NCBI GenBank assembly: GCA_902542975.1
Contig: CACBWM010000001.1
Span: 163,296 to 227,295, forward strand
Length of the DNA stretch: 64,000 nt
Direction: 5' to 3'
Source: an uncultured Pelagibacteraceae bacterium
GTDB lineage: Bacteria; Pseudomonadota; Alphaproteobacteria; Pelagibacterales; Pelagibacteraceae
Part shown: one piece after another, positions 1 to 9,537 of the stretch
How the letters are laid out: every line of letters starts with the position of its first letter
How positions within the stretch are numbered: the stretch's first letter is position 1
Translations under genes and position numbers: made by a program
The notes under the pieces: generated by a model
What the model was told of the DNA's origin: nothing
Seen by the model: the letters and a program-made list of their open reading frames with translations, nothing else
Database searches by the model: none

Positions 1-314
1 AAAGAATAAACAGGTCAATTGACGAAAGTTCTTATCTTCTTGGCTACTCTAAAATTAAAACTTTCTTAGGAATTCACGTTCCTTATTTAAAAAATTCTGT
101 TTTTCTAATAGGGATATTGATTACTATAGAGATAATAAAAGAATTACCTATAACTTTAATATTAAGACCATTTAACTTTGAAACTTTCGCTACAACAGCA
201 TATATTTTTGCATCTCAAGATCTTTTAGAAGCTGCAGCTGTTCCATCATTATTCTTGATATTAATTGCAAGTACATTTATTTTGATTACATCTAGATTTA
301 TTTTAAAAGACTAA
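1..314 (+). CDS. Iron(III)-type ABC transporter permease, C-terminal fragment
   Basis: The reading frame is open from base 3 to the stop at 312-314, so this is the end of a gene that begins outside the window. The ORF-track start at 117 is internal. The visible part contains IKELPITLILRPFNF followed by a hydrophobic final membrane segment. That stretch is characteristic of FbpB-type inner-membrane permeases for ferric iron. Its stop codon shares one base with the ATPase gene that follows (TAATG), so the two are translated from one mRNA. The exact substrate cannot be read from this fragment; ferric iron is inferred from family resemblance. Confidence 0.8.
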   Translation, partial: RINRSIDESSYLLGYSKIKTFLGIHVPYLKNSVFLIGILITIEIIKELPITLILRPFNFETFATTAYIFASQDLLEAAAVPSLFLILIASTFILITSRFILKD

Positions 315-1369
315 TGACTGATAATTTTTTTGAAATTGATAATGTTTCCTTTGCTGCGGGTGGGAAAAACAAGGTTAATAATGTTACCTTAAAAATTAAA
401 AATGAAGGTGAAATTATATGTTTACTTGGACCTTCTGGCATAGGCAAAACTACAATACTAAGAACTATTGCAGGTCTAGAAAAAATTAATAAAGGTAAAA
501 TTAATCTAAAAGGCAGAACACTTTCATCTCAAAACATTCATATTGAACCAGAAAATCGTAATATTGCTCTATCATTTCAAGAGAACAGTTTATTTCCTCA
601 TTATAATATAGAAAAAAATATTAATCTTGGCTCTGATAGAGTAAAAAATGAAAAGAAAATAGAAACAAAAGAAATAATTAATTTTTTAAATTTAAATAAA
701 ATATTAAATAAATTTCCCCATGAGATCAGTGCGGGCGAAGCTCAAAGAGCATCTTTAGCTAGATCTTTAGTTTCTCAACCAGACTTATTAATGTTGGATG
801 AGCCACTATCTAATGTAGATCAAAGTTTTAAAGAGGAAATCCAAGTTGAATTAAAGCAAATTTTAACCAATTCTAAAATAACAACAATAATTGTAACTCA
901 CGACTCATATGAAGCTTTTTATTTAGGTAGTAAATGTGGAATAATTTTAGATGGAGAATTAAAGCAGTATGACGATCCATACAATGTTTATCATTTACCA
1001 AATTCATTAGAAGTAGTTAATTTTTTAAATAGAGGTACTTTAATACCGGCAGAAGTTACCAGTCCGAAAAGTCTTGAAAATGAGGATTTAGGTACAATAA
1101 CTGGAAATTTCGCTAGACCGTTCCCAATAGGATCTAAAGTGAAACTTTTAATACAGCCAGAAGACTTACAACATGATGATGCGAGCAATCTAAAACTTGA
1201 AGTGGTAGATAGAAAATTCAGAGGATCAAATTTTATTTATACATTAAAAACATTAAGTAATAAATTAATACCAGTTTTTGTGCATTCTCATCATATTCAT
1301 CAACATGAAGTCGATGAAAAATTTGGTATAAAAAGACCCATCCATATCGATCATATTGTTTGCTTTTAA
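314..1369 (+). CDS. ABC transporter ATP-binding protein, FbpC-like (iron)
   Basis: This is the cytoplasmic ATPase of the importer whose permease ends just upstream. Walker A is GPSGIGKT at about residues 39-46, Walker B is LLMLDEP at about 158-164, and the switch histidine is in VTHD. The signature motif reads ISAGEAQR (about 138-145) instead of the usual LSGGQ, so its first residues are unusual. At 351 residues it carries an extra C-terminal domain of about 130 residues, probably the TOBE-like regulatory domain of the FbpC/PotA/MalK group. The start overlaps the permease stop by one base. Iron as substrate is inferred from the permease. Confidence 0.85.
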   Translation: MTDNFFEIDNVSFAAGGKNKVNNVTLKIKNEGEIICLLGPSGIGKTTILRTIAGLEKINKGKINLKGRTLSSQNIHIEPENRNIALSFQENSLFPHYNIEKNINLGSDRVKNEKKIETKEIINFLNLNKILNKFPHEISAGEAQRASLARSLVSQPDLLMLDEPLSNVDQSFKEEIQVELKQILTNSKITTIIVTHDSYEAFYLGSKCGIILDGELKQYDDPYNVYHLPNSLEVVNFLNRGTLIPAEVTSPKSLENEDLGTITGNFARPFPIGSKVKLLIQPEDLQHDDASNLKLEVVDRKFRGSNFIYTLKTLSNKLIPVFVHSHHIHQHEVDEKFGIKRPIHIDHIVCF

Positions 1370-1395
1370 ATTTAATTATATAAATCCAAATATGT

Positions 1396-3834
1396 ATGAA
1401 AGAGTTACCTAAAAGTACTAAGGTAGTTGTTATAGGCGGTGGTGTTGCTGGAACATCATGCGCTTATCATCTGGCAAAATTTGGATGGAAAGATGTTGTT
1501 TTGCTTGAAAGAGATTTACTTACTTCAGGAACTACTTGGCATGCAGCAGGTCTTCTAGGTCAATTAGGTGCATCATCAACAATTACAAAAATTAGAAAAT
1601 ATTCTTTAGATCTTTATAAAGATTTAGAAAAGACTACAGGTCTATCAACTGGAATGAAGCAAAATGGTGCAATCACAGTTGCATCTACCAAAGAAAGAAT
1701 GCAAGAACTACTAAGACAAGCAACAACTGCTCAATTATCAGATGTTGAAGTAGAGGTTCTTAATAAAAAACGTTTAAAGGAATTGTATCCCGTATTACAA
1801 ATTGAAGATATTGTAGGTGGTGTTTACATGCCGAAAGATGGTCAAGCAGATCCTGTTGGAGTAACTAATGTTCTTGCAAAAGCTGCAAGAATGGAGGGTG
1901 CAAAGATTTTTGAAAAAACCCCCGTAAAAAAAATTTTAATCAAGAATTCAAGAATAAGAGGGGTAGAAACTGATGCAGGTATTATAGATTGTGAATACGT
2001 CGTTATGGCAACAGGAATGTGGTCAAGACAATTAGGTGAAGAAATAAATGTAAGTGTACCTTTATATCCAAACGAACATTTTTATATCATTACAGAACCA
2101 ATAAAAGACTTACCTCAAAATCTTCCAGTATTAAGAGATTATAATGCTTGTTTATATTTAAAAGAAGACGCTGGAAAGATGCTTGTAGGTATTTTTGAAC
2201 CTAAGGCAAAACCGGCATTTAAAGAAACAGGAAGAGTTCCAGATAATTTTTCATTTGGTGAACTACCAGATGATTTTGATCACTTTGAACCTTACTTAGA
2301 AAAATCATTTCATAGATTACCAATGTTAGAAAGTGCAGGAATAAGAAAATTTTTCTCAGGTCCAGAGTCTTTTACTCCAGATACTCAGTATTTATTAGGT
2401 GAAACTCCTGAAGTTAAAAATTTATATACATGCTGTGGCTTTAATAGCATAGGAATTGCTAGCTCAGGAGGAGCGGGTAGAGTTACTGCTGAATGGATGA
2501 TGAATGGACATATTAATGAAGATTTATTTTCAGTGGATATTAAAAGGTTTCAAAAATTCCACTCATCGAAAAACTTTATTATGGAAAGGGTAACAGAAAC
2601 ACTTGGTGATCTGTATGGAATGCATTGGCCTTATAAACAACCAAATACGTCAAGAAATCAAAAGCTTTTACCTTATCACGAGGAATTAGAAAATGCTGGA
2701 GCTTGTTTTGGAGTCACAGGAGGATTTGAAAGACCAATGTGGTATTCGTTGAATGGTAAGGAGCCTAAATACGAATATAGTTTTAATTATCAAAATTGGT
2801 ATCCATCAGCAAAACACGAGACTTTAAATGCTAGGAAGAATGTTGGTTTATTTGATTTTTCAACATTTTCAAAATTTGATTTGAAGGGTGAAAAAACCCA
2901 TCAAGAATTACAAAAGTTATGTACTGCAAATATTAAAAATGAAATTGGAAAAACAACTTACACTCATATGCTAAATGAAGATGGGGGAATAGAAACAGAT
3001 TTAACTGTTGTATGTATGGATAAAAACTTTTTTAGAGTTGTAAGCTCTGCAGCTACAAGAGAACACGATAAATACCATATCTTAAAGTATTTAGATGAAG
3101 ATGTATCTTTTAAAGATGTAACAGAGGATATTTGTTGTCTAGGACTATTTGGTCCAAAGAGTAGAGAGATGATTTCGAAAATAAGCAATGATGATTTTAG
3201 TAACGATAAATTTAAGTTCGGAACAGGAAAGTTCATAATGATAAATGGTGTTAAAGTTTGGGCTCAACGACTTTCTTACGTTGGTGAATTAGGGTTTGAG
3301 CTTTACATTGACTCAAGTTTAGCTAAGGACTTATATGAAATTCTGATTAATGAAGGGAAAAACTTTGAACTATCTCATTGTGGAATGCATGCAATGGATA
3401 TTATGAGAATGGAAAGTGGATTTGTTCACTGGGGGCATGATATTTCACCAGAAGAAAATCAGTATCAAGCAGGTTTAAATTTTGCAATTAGTTATAAGAA
3501 AAATGTAAACTTTATTGGAAAAGATGCTCTATTAAAAATTAAAGACCAAAAATTAGATAAGAGAATGATGATGTTTACTCTTAAAGACAGCAAACCTGGT
3601 GAGCCACTTTTACTACACGAAGAACCTATTTATATGGATGATAAAATTATTGGTAGAACAACTTCAGGAAATTATTCTTTTTGTTATGATAAAAACCTTT
3701 CATTTGGATATGTCAATTCTGGAAATACAGTTGAAACATTAAAAGACAAAAATATATATATCGAAATTGAAAAACAAAAATATCCAGTTGAAGTGTTGGA
3801 AAAACCTTTAAACAATAAAGATTTTAAGAACTAA
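1396..3834 (+). CDS. FAD-dependent dimethylglycine/sarcosine dehydrogenase-like protein
   Basis: The 812-residue protein has two parts. The N-terminal DAO-type FAD domain carries VVIGGGVAG near residue 12 and the TTWHAAG motif whose histidine (about residue 49) is the covalent flavin site in dimethylglycine and sarcosine dehydrogenases. The C-terminal half, from about residue 430, resembles the folate-binding GCV_T/aminomethyltransferase domain. Such enzymes demethylate dimethylglycine or sarcosine and pass the one-carbon unit to tetrahydrofolate, part of glycine betaine catabolism. Whether dimethylglycine, sarcosine or another N-methyl amine is the substrate cannot be decided here. The gene overlaps the 3' end of the convergent exporter gene by 11 bases. 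Confidence 0.85.
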   Translation: MKELPKSTKVVVIGGGVAGTSCAYHLAKFGWKDVVLLERDLLTSGTTWHAAGLLGQLGASSTITKIRKYSLDLYKDLEKTTGLSTGMKQNGAITVASTKERMQELLRQATTAQLSDVEVEVLNKKRLKELYPVLQIEDIVGGVYMPKDGQADPVGVTNVLAKAARMEGAKIFEKTPVKKILIKNSRIRGVETDAGIIDCEYVVMATGMWSRQLGEEINVSVPLYPNEHFYIITEPIKDLPQNLPVLRDYNACLYLKEDAGKMLVGIFEPKAKPAFKETGRVPDNFSFGELPDDFDHFEPYLEKSFHRLPMLESAGIRKFFSGPESFTPDTQYLLGETPEVKNLYTCCGFNSIGIASSGGAGRVTAEWMMNGHINEDLFSVDIKRFQKFHSSKNFIMERVTETLGDLYGMHWPYKQPNTSRNQKLLPYHEELENAGACFGVTGGFERPMWYSLNGKEPKYEYSFNYQNWYPSAKHETLNARKNVGLFDFSTFSKFDLKGEKTHQELQKLCTANIKNEIGKTTYTHMLNEDGGIETDLTVVCMDKNFFRVVSSAATREHDKYHILKYLDEDVSFKDVTEDICCLGLFGPKSREMISKISNDDFSNDKFKFGTGKFIMINGVKVWAQRLSYVGELGFELYIDSSLAKDLYEILINEGKNFELSHCGMHAMDIMRMESGFVHWGHDISPEENQYQAGLNFAISYKKNVNFIGKDALLKIKDQKLDKRMMMFTLKDSKPGEPLLLHEEPIYMDDKIIGRTTSGNYSFCYDKNLSFGYVNSGNTVETLKDKNIYIEIEKQKYPVEVLEKPLNNKDFKN

Positions 3835-4705
3835 TTTTCTTTTTTCTACTTTCAGCTTGAACAAATAAAACTCCAAAAACAATTATTCCAATAACTCCAA
3901 AAGTTTTATTAAAATCAAAAGGAACTCCAAATATGTAAAAATTTATTAATGTTGACCAAATTAATTGTGAATATTGAAAATTAGTTACAAAAGATAAATT
4001 TGATAGTTGAATTGCAAATATAATTAAAAGGTGACTAGTAAAACCTAATACACCTAAAAATATCAACCAAACCCACAACCTTTTATGTTCAATAGGAGTC
4101 CAGTCTAACATTACATAAATAGAGAAAACAATAGCCCCCACAACAGCAGCATAAAATAACGCCACTAAAGGATCATTATTACCAGAAATAAATTTTGTAA
4201 AAAATTGATATAGAGCCCAACATACTGGTGGTACCAAAGGAAAAATTAAGTCTAAACTTAAAACTTTCATACTTGGACTCATTGAATAAATTATACACCC
4301 GAAGCTTAACAACATTAAAATTATACCTTTAGGAGAAAGAATATCTTTTAAAAACAATGCTGTTAAAATTGATACAATTAAAGGAGCTGAGAAGAAAACC
4401 ACATAAATATCCACAAGGTCAAATTTTTGTAAAGAATGAATGAAAAAAAAAGTAGCAAAAACCATTAATATAGATCTAATAATATTAATTTTAAAATTTC
4501 TTTTTAAATTTAATTTGGGTTTAAGTAATGCAAATAAAATTAAAATAATAATAAAGTGAAAAAAAAATCTGCCCCAAATTACTTGATTTAATGGCATTAA
4601 TGTTCCCAGATATTTTGCAGTAGAGTCTTGGCAAACTAAAATAAAAAATCCTGATATAGATAAAATTATAACTTTGGTAATAGATTTGTTTTTTATTAAA
4701 TTCAT
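3824..4705 (-). CDS. EamA/DMT-family transporter
   Basis: The 293-residue, very hydrophobic protein has about ten predicted membrane segments in two similar halves. This is the arrangement of drug/metabolite exporters with two EamA domains (for example FILVCQDSTAKYLG near the start). It probably exports a small metabolite from the cytoplasm; the substrate is unknown. It is the last gene of a minus-strand group after a dehydrogenase (15-base gap) and GMP reductase. Its 3' end overlaps the convergent dehydrogenase by 11 bases, so no separate terminator fits between them. Confidence 0.8.
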   Translation of the reverse strand: MNLIKNKSITKVIILSISGFFILVCQDSTAKYLGTLMPLNQVIWGRFFFHFIIILILFALLKPKLNLKRNFKINIIRSILMVFATFFFIHSLQKFDLVDIYVVFFSAPLIVSILTALFLKDILSPKGIILMLLSFGCIIYSMSPSMKVLSLDLIFPLVPPVCWALYQFFTKFISGNNDPLVALFYAAVVGAIVFSIYVMLDWTPIEHKRLWVWLIFLGVLGFTSHLLIIFAIQLSNLSFVTNFQYSQLIWSTLINFYIFGVPFDFNKTFGVIGIIVFGVLFVQAESRKKKISS

Positions 4706-4720
4706 AATTTTGATTAAATT

Positions 4721-5794
4721 TTAGACTGAACTAAGATTATCTAAAATTTTTTTTGAACACTGTTCTGTATTACTAGACCCTTGAAGATCTTTTGTTCGAC
4801 TGTTTTTATCTTTAAGAGTTAATTCAATTGATTTTACTATTCTATCAGAAGCTTCTTTTTCACCTAAATAATCTAACATCATTGCAGCTGACCAAATTTG
4901 TCCTACTGGATTAGCTATTCCTTGGCCCGCAATATCTGGCGCAGATCCATGTACAGGTTCAAATAATGATGGATACTTATTCGTTGGATTTATATTTCCA
5001 GACGGTGCAATTCCAATTGTTCCAGTACAAGCCGGTCCTAGATCTGATAAAATATCTCCAAAAAGGTTTGATGCAACTATCACATCAAAACGTTCAGGAC
5101 TTAGAACAAATCTAGCAGCTAATATATCTATATGATATTGATCAGTTTCTACATCAGAATAATTCTTTTTATTCTCATTAAATCTCTCATCCCAATAAGG
5201 CATTGTAATTGATATTCCATTTGATTTTGTTGCACTTGTTAATTTTTTTCTTTTTCTTTTTTTAGCTAATTCAAAAGCAAATTGTTGAACTCTATCTATT
5301 CCATATTTTGACATTATTGTTTCTTGAATAACCACTTCTCTATCAGTTCCCTGATACATTCTTCCACCGACTGATGAATATTCTCCTTCAGTATTTTCTC
5401 TAACAATTATCATGTCAATATCACCAGGTTTTTTATTAGCCAATGGTGCATTTACACCTTCAAAAAGTTTTACAGGTCTTAAATTAATAAACTGATCAAA
5501 TTCTCTTCTAAATTTTAATAAAGAACCCCAAAGAGTTATATGATCTGGATACTTATCTGGCATACCAACTGCACCAAAGAAAATTGCATCGTGTTTATTT
5601 AATTTATCTTTCCAGTCATCTGGCATCATTTTTCCATGTTTTTCATAATAATCACATGATGCAAAATCATAATCTTCTATATTTAATTTGAATTGATGTT
5701 GTTGAGAAATTTCTTTTAATATTTTTTGTGCTTCGGGTACAACTTCTTTACCAATACCGTCACCAGCAATTGACGCTATAGAATATTCTTTCAT
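4721..5794 (-). CDS. Tartrate/D-malate dehydrogenase (isocitrate/isopropylmalate dehydrogenase family)
   Basis: The protein has the beta-decarboxylating dehydrogenase fold. It opens with IASIAGDGIGKEVVPEA and contains LWGSLLKFRREFDQFINLRP, VRENTEGEYS, SNLFGDILSDLG and EPVHGSAPDIAG, which supply the metal and NAD-binding residues. The segment around the FRREFDQ arginines matches the TtuC/DmlA branch (tartrate or D-malate dehydrogenase) better than LeuB or Icd. The length of 357 residues is normal. It starts immediately after the guaC stop and precedes the exporter gene. Exact substrate (tartrate, D-malate or a related 2-hydroxy acid) is not resolved. Confidence 0.8.
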   Translation of the reverse strand: MKEYSIASIAGDGIGKEVVPEAQKILKEISQQHQFKLNIEDYDFASCDYYEKHGKMMPDDWKDKLNKHDAIFFGAVGMPDKYPDHITLWGSLLKFRREFDQFINLRPVKLFEGVNAPLANKKPGDIDMIIVRENTEGEYSSVGGRMYQGTDREVVIQETIMSKYGIDRVQQFAFELAKKRKRKKLTSATKSNGISITMPYWDERFNENKKNYSDVETDQYHIDILAARFVLSPERFDVIVASNLFGDILSDLGPACTGTIGIAPSGNINPTNKYPSLFEPVHGSAPDIAGQGIANPVGQIWSAAMMLDYLGEKEASDRIVKSIELTLKDKNSRTKDLQGSSNTEQCSKKILDNLSSV

Positions 5795-6829
5795 CTATTT
5801 GACAAATGTATCGTTAAATTGCTTTGTAACTCTTACAAAAGTAGTACATTTACTTAATTGTTTTAATGAGGGCGCTCCAACATATGTGCAACTACTTCTC
5901 ACACCACCTAAAATATTTAAAATTGTATCATTAATTTTACCACGGTACTTAACTCTTACTGTTCTACCTTCACTGCTTCTATAATCAGATAAACCACCAT
6001 AATGTTTTTTGTTAGCTGTTTCAGAACTTGATCCATAAAATTCAATATACTTTGAACCGTTAGATTTTACTAATTTTCCTTTACCTTCGTCATGACCTGC
6101 AAACATTCCTCCAAGCATAACAAAATCAGCTCCACCACCAAATGCTTTAGCAACATCACCTGGACATGTGCATCCACCATCTGCAATGATATGTGCACCC
6201 AATCCGTGAGCAGCATCAGCACATTCTATTACTGCACTTAACTGAGGATATCCAACTCCAGTTTGTATTCGTGTAGTACAGACACTTCCAGGTCCAATTC
6301 CAACTTTCACAATATCTGCTCCTGATAAAATTAATTCTTGAGTCATATCAGCAGTAACAACATTACCTGCTATGATTGTTTTCGTTGGATATTTATCTCT
6401 AACAGATTTTAAAAATTTACTAAAATGCTCTGAATAACCATTTGCAACGTCAATACAAATGAATTTAATGAAACTAAATTCTTTTAAAACTTTATCTAAA
6501 TTTTGAAAATCTTCTTTTTTTGTTCCAATACTTAAAGCTACATTTGGATATATTGATTTAATCTTTTTAAATTGTTTAATTTTTTTAACATCATGCTGTT
6601 TTGTTAAGCATGTAATCATTCCGTATTCAGATAATTTTTCTGCTACACCAAGTACGCCTACACCATCCATATTAGCAGCCATTATAGGAATTCCAGACCA
6701 TTCGTTTTTACTGTATTTAAAACGATAAGTTCTCTTTAAATTAACGTCTTTTCTACTTTTAAGAGTGCTTCTTTTTGGTCTGAAAAGTACGTCTGAATAA
6801 TCTAGTTTTAGCTCTTCTTCAATTCTCAC
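5795..6829 (-). CDS. guaC: GMP reductase
   Basis: Converts GMP to IMP with NADPH, allowing guanine nucleotides to be reused for adenine nucleotides. The sequence shows the IMPDH/GMPR barrel with [15 protein letters not shown] (catalytic cysteine loop), [10 protein letters not shown] and [11 protein letters not shown]. The ORF track starts at 6847 with MYTFIFV. Enteric GuaC proteins begin MRIEEDLKL, which matches this protein from the GTG at 6829 (VRIEEELKL), so I prefer 6829. The protein from there is 344 residues, the usual length. It leads a three-gene minus-strand group. Confidence 0.88.
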   Translation of the reverse strand: MRIEEELKLDYSDVLFRPKRSTLKSRKDVNLKRTYRFKYSKNEWSGIPIMAANMDGVGVLGVAEKLSEYGMITCLTKQHDVKKIKQFKKIKSIYPNVALSIGTKKEDFQNLDKVLKEFSFIKFICIDVANGYSEHFSKFLKSVRDKYPTKTIIAGNVVTADMTQELILSGADIVKVGIGPGSVCTTRIQTGVGYPQLSAVIECADAAHGLGAHIIADGGCTCPGDVAKAFGGGADFVMLGGMFAGHDEGKGKLVKSNGSKYIEFYGSSSETANKKHYGGLSDYRSSEGRTVRVKYRGKINDTILNILGGVRSSCTYVGAPSLKQLSKCTTFVRVTKQFNDTFVK

Positions 6830-6951
6830 AAAAATGAAGGTATACATTCAATGAATAATAATTCAATTTAATAATTGACCTTATTAACGTTGTATTTGAA
6901 CAATTTTAAAATTACTGATTGAATTATAAAAATATAAATTAAATAAAATAA

Positions 6952-7827
6952 ATGTTTGAAGGTTTTAAGAGCAGATACGTAAAAGTAAAAAAAGGGAAAG
7001 TATTTTGCAAAGTTAAAGGAGACGGTCCACCTTTATTATTACTTCATGGTTACCCTCAAACACATTTAATGTGGCATAAAACAGCTCCTGAGTTATCAAA
7101 AAGCTTCACAGTCGTTGCAGCAGACCTTAGAGGTTATGGAAATAGTTTAGCACCACCTTCTGATAGTAAACATTTTAATTATTCAAAAAGAGAAATGGCA
7201 AGTGACATGAAACAAATGATGGTAAAATTAGGATATCCTAAATTTTTTGTTGCAGGTCATGATAGAGGTGGAAGAGTTGCTCATAGATTGGCAAGAGATC
7301 ACAGAAAAAACGTCCTTGCTCTTAGCGTTTTAGATATTTGTCCAACTTTAGATATGTATGAACTAACAACTAGAGATTTTGCAAAAGCTTACTTTCATTG
7401 GTTTTTCTTAATTCAACCAAAATGGTTACCAGAAAGAATGATAATGAGTGATCCAAGGAAATGGATGAAGTATTGCTTGGACAAATGGTCTGGCAATCAT
7501 AAGTTTGGAAAAGTTGAAGAGGGTTACTTAAAGTGCTTTAAGCAACCAAAGAGAATTCATGGATCATGTGAAGATTATAGAGCATCTGCTACTATTGATC
7601 TTGATCATGACAGATACGACCGAAAGAAAAAATTAAATATTCCTGTTCAAGTTTTATGGGGAAAAAATGGAGTTATAGGTAAACAATTTAAACCAATTAA
7701 AATTTGGCAAAAATATTCAAATAAAAAAGTTGTTGGAGTTGCTGTTAAATCTGGACATTTTATACCAGAGCAAAATCCCAAAGAAACAATTAAACAATTA
7801 AAAAGTTTCTTTTTAAAAAATGTTTAA
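6952..7827 (+). CDS. Alpha/beta hydrolase, haloacetate (fluoroacetate) dehalogenase-like
   Basis: The 291-residue alpha/beta hydrolase carries the complete active-site set of fluoroacetate dehalogenases. The nucleophile is Asp104 in GHDRGGR, with carboxylate-binding Arg105 and Arg108. The acid is Asp128 in VLDICPT. The halide pocket is His149-Trp150 and Tyr209 in DYRAS, and the base is His269 in GHFIPE. Spacing from nucleophile to acid (24) and to His-Trp (45) equals that of the characterised enzyme family. It would hydrolyse haloacetate to glycolate in the cytoplasm, although related epoxide hydrolases share the fold. It overlaps the following dioxygenase gene by 8 bases, implying an operon. 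Confidence 0.82.
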   Translation: MFEGFKSRYVKVKKGKVFCKVKGDGPPLLLLHGYPQTHLMWHKTAPELSKSFTVVAADLRGYGNSLAPPSDSKHFNYSKREMASDMKQMMVKLGYPKFFVAGHDRGGRVAHRLARDHRKNVLALSVLDICPTLDMYELTTRDFAKAYFHWFFLIQPKWLPERMIMSDPRKWMKYCLDKWSGNHKFGKVEEGYLKCFKQPKRIHGSCEDYRASATIDLDHDRYDRKKKLNIPVQVLWGKNGVIGKQFKPIKIWQKYSNKKVVGVAVKSGHFIPEQNPKETIKQLKSFFLKNV

Positions 7828-8608
7828 AGTAATTCCTAATAAAAAAAATATAGGCGCAGAATTAGTCTGTGATTTAAATAAAATTAATAATTCTACATTA
7901 AAAAAAATTAAAACTGCCTTATCAAAATATGGAATGATTTATTTTAGAAACCAAAAATTAAGCTCTGATCATTATGTAAAATTTGCAAAAAAATTTGGAA
8001 AACTAGCAAACTATCCAAGACTTAAAGGATTGAATAAAAAATATCCTCAAATAACTGTTGTTCAAAGAAAATCTACTGACAAAGGCCCTAGTTTTGGTGA
8101 GCAATTTCATACTGATTCAATTTATACTAAAAAACCACCTAGATTTACTATGTTGCTTTCTAAATTAGTTCCAAAAAAAGGTCAGGCAAACACAGATTTT
8201 TGTTCCCAATATTTAGCTTATGAAAAATTACCAGCTAATTTTAAAAGAAAGTTTAAAAATGAAAAATGTATATTTTCATCAGAAGGCCCTATTTCTGTAA
8301 CAAGATTAGAAAGAGAGAAAGAAAAGGGAAAAAAAGCTAAAGAACTTATTTCAAAGCATAAATTAATAAGAAAAATAAACAGTAAATACACTTTATATTG
8401 TAGTCCAGGACACTTTATTCGTTTTAATAATAGTAAAATTGATAAAAAATTAAAAACTTATCTTTTCAAACACCAATTAAAAAAAAGTTTTCAATACTCC
8501 TTAGAGTGGGAAAAGAACCAATTAGCTATTTGGGATAATAGATCTATGCTACATCAAGCAACGGCCTTTAAAGGTAATAGAATTATGCATAGAATTACTG
8601 TCCAATAA
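7820..8608 (+). CDS. TauD/TfdA-family 2-oxoglutarate-dependent dioxygenase
   Basis: The 262-residue protein has the iron-binding facial triad of this family: FHTDS (His97, Asp99) and LHQA (His245). An arginine near residue 258 in MHRIT would bind 2-oxoglutarate. Family members hydroxylate sulfonates, phenoxyacetates, carnitine precursors and other small acids. Nothing in the sequence fixes the substrate. The start lies inside the end of the dehalogenase-like gene, and the stop shares one base with the AEC carrier start. The three proteins are therefore probably made together. Confidence 0.82.
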   Translation: MFKVIPNKKNIGAELVCDLNKINNSTLKKIKTALSKYGMIYFRNQKLSSDHYVKFAKKFGKLANYPRLKGLNKKYPQITVVQRKSTDKGPSFGEQFHTDSIYTKKPPRFTMLLSKLVPKKGQANTDFCSQYLAYEKLPANFKRKFKNEKCIFSSEGPISVTRLEREKEKGKKAKELISKHKLIRKINSKYTLYCSPGHFIRFNNSKIDKKLKTYLFKHQLKKSFQYSLEWEKNQLAIWDNRSMLHQATAFKGNRIMHRITVQ

Positions 8609-9531
8609 TGTTTCAGGTATTTTTAGAATTAACTCCATTTATAGGAATTACTCTTATTGGTTATATTTTAGGATATATTAAAATATTTGATATACAAAAG
8701 GCTAGAATATTTAATTTATTTTCATTTTATATAGCTGTACCAGCTTTAATCATAAAACTAGTTGCGCAAAGTGACATTGGGGAAATAGACGTATCTCAAA
8801 TTTCATCATATTTTTTAATGCAGTTAACAAGCGGAATATTTGCTTTTTTATTAACTAAAAATACTTTTAAAAGATCAATACAGGAGTCTATTATTTGGGC
8901 TTTAACAGTTGCTTTATCCAATCACGTAATATTAGTTTTACCTATTGCTGAAATATTTTTTGCAGGAAGTACGATAACTCAAATATCAGGTATTATTTTA
9001 ATGGATAGTGTAGTTTTATTATCCATAGTGAGTTTCTTTTTAGAGCTTAATGTAAAAAAAAGAATTAAATTATTTCAGTTTTTAAAAAATTTAATATTAA
9101 ATCCTATGATATTAGCAATTTTAATTGGATTTATAATAAGAATTTCAAAGATCAATATAGACGAAACCCCATTTGAGTATATTCTTCAAAGATTGGCAGA
9201 GTGTGTGATGCCAGTTGGTTTATTTGCAATCGGTATTATTCTATCTTTTTATTCAAAAAAAGTTTTCAATAAATTAACAATCACAATTTCAATATTAAAA
9301 CTTATTATTTCACCACTGATTTTGCTGATTTTAGGTTACACATTCTTTAGCTTATCAAATCCAATTAATTTTGCCGGAGCCTTGTTGGTTAGCGTTGGTC
9401 CTTGCGGAGCCACCTCAATAGTTATGTGTTCTGCATATAATGTAAGTCCGGAAAATATCATTAAGGCAATATTTATCTCTACATTTGCTTCAATATTTAC
9501 CTTTTTATTTACTATAAATTTATTAAATTAA
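8608..9531 (+). CDS. AEC-family transporter (auxin efflux carrier/malate permease type)
   Basis: The 307-residue integral membrane protein has about ten hydrophobic segments and the AEC-type layout, with FNLFSFYIAVPALIIKLV in the first half and VGPCGATSIVMCSAYNV near the end. AEC carriers move small organic anions such as malate or auxin across the inner membrane. Translational coupling to the dioxygenase (TAATG) suggests it carries the substrate or product of the two upstream enzymes; that is inference. Direction of transport cannot be told from sequence. Confidence 0.82.
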   Translation: MFQVFLELTPFIGITLIGYILGYIKIFDIQKARIFNLFSFYIAVPALIIKLVAQSDIGEIDVSQISSYFLMQLTSGIFAFLLTKNTFKRSIQESIIWALTVALSNHVILVLPIAEIFFAGSTITQISGIILMDSVVLLSIVSFFLELNVKKRIKLFQFLKNLILNPMILAILIGFIIRISKINIDETPFEYILQRLAECVMPVGLFAIGIILSFYSKKVFNKLTITISILKLIISPLILLILGYTFFSLSNPINFAGALLVSVGPCGATSIVMCSAYNVSPENIIKAIFISTFASIFTFLFTINLLN

Positions 9532-9537
9532 TTAAAT

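Noticed and set aside
1370-1395. Glycine riboswitch upstream of the DMG/sarcosine dehydrogenase gene
   Set aside because: Only 26 bases separate it from the ABC ATPase gene, far too short for any known riboswitch.
2964-3236. 90-aa minus-strand ORF inside the dehydrogenase gene
   Set aside because: Antisense shadow with no start signal or family resemblance.
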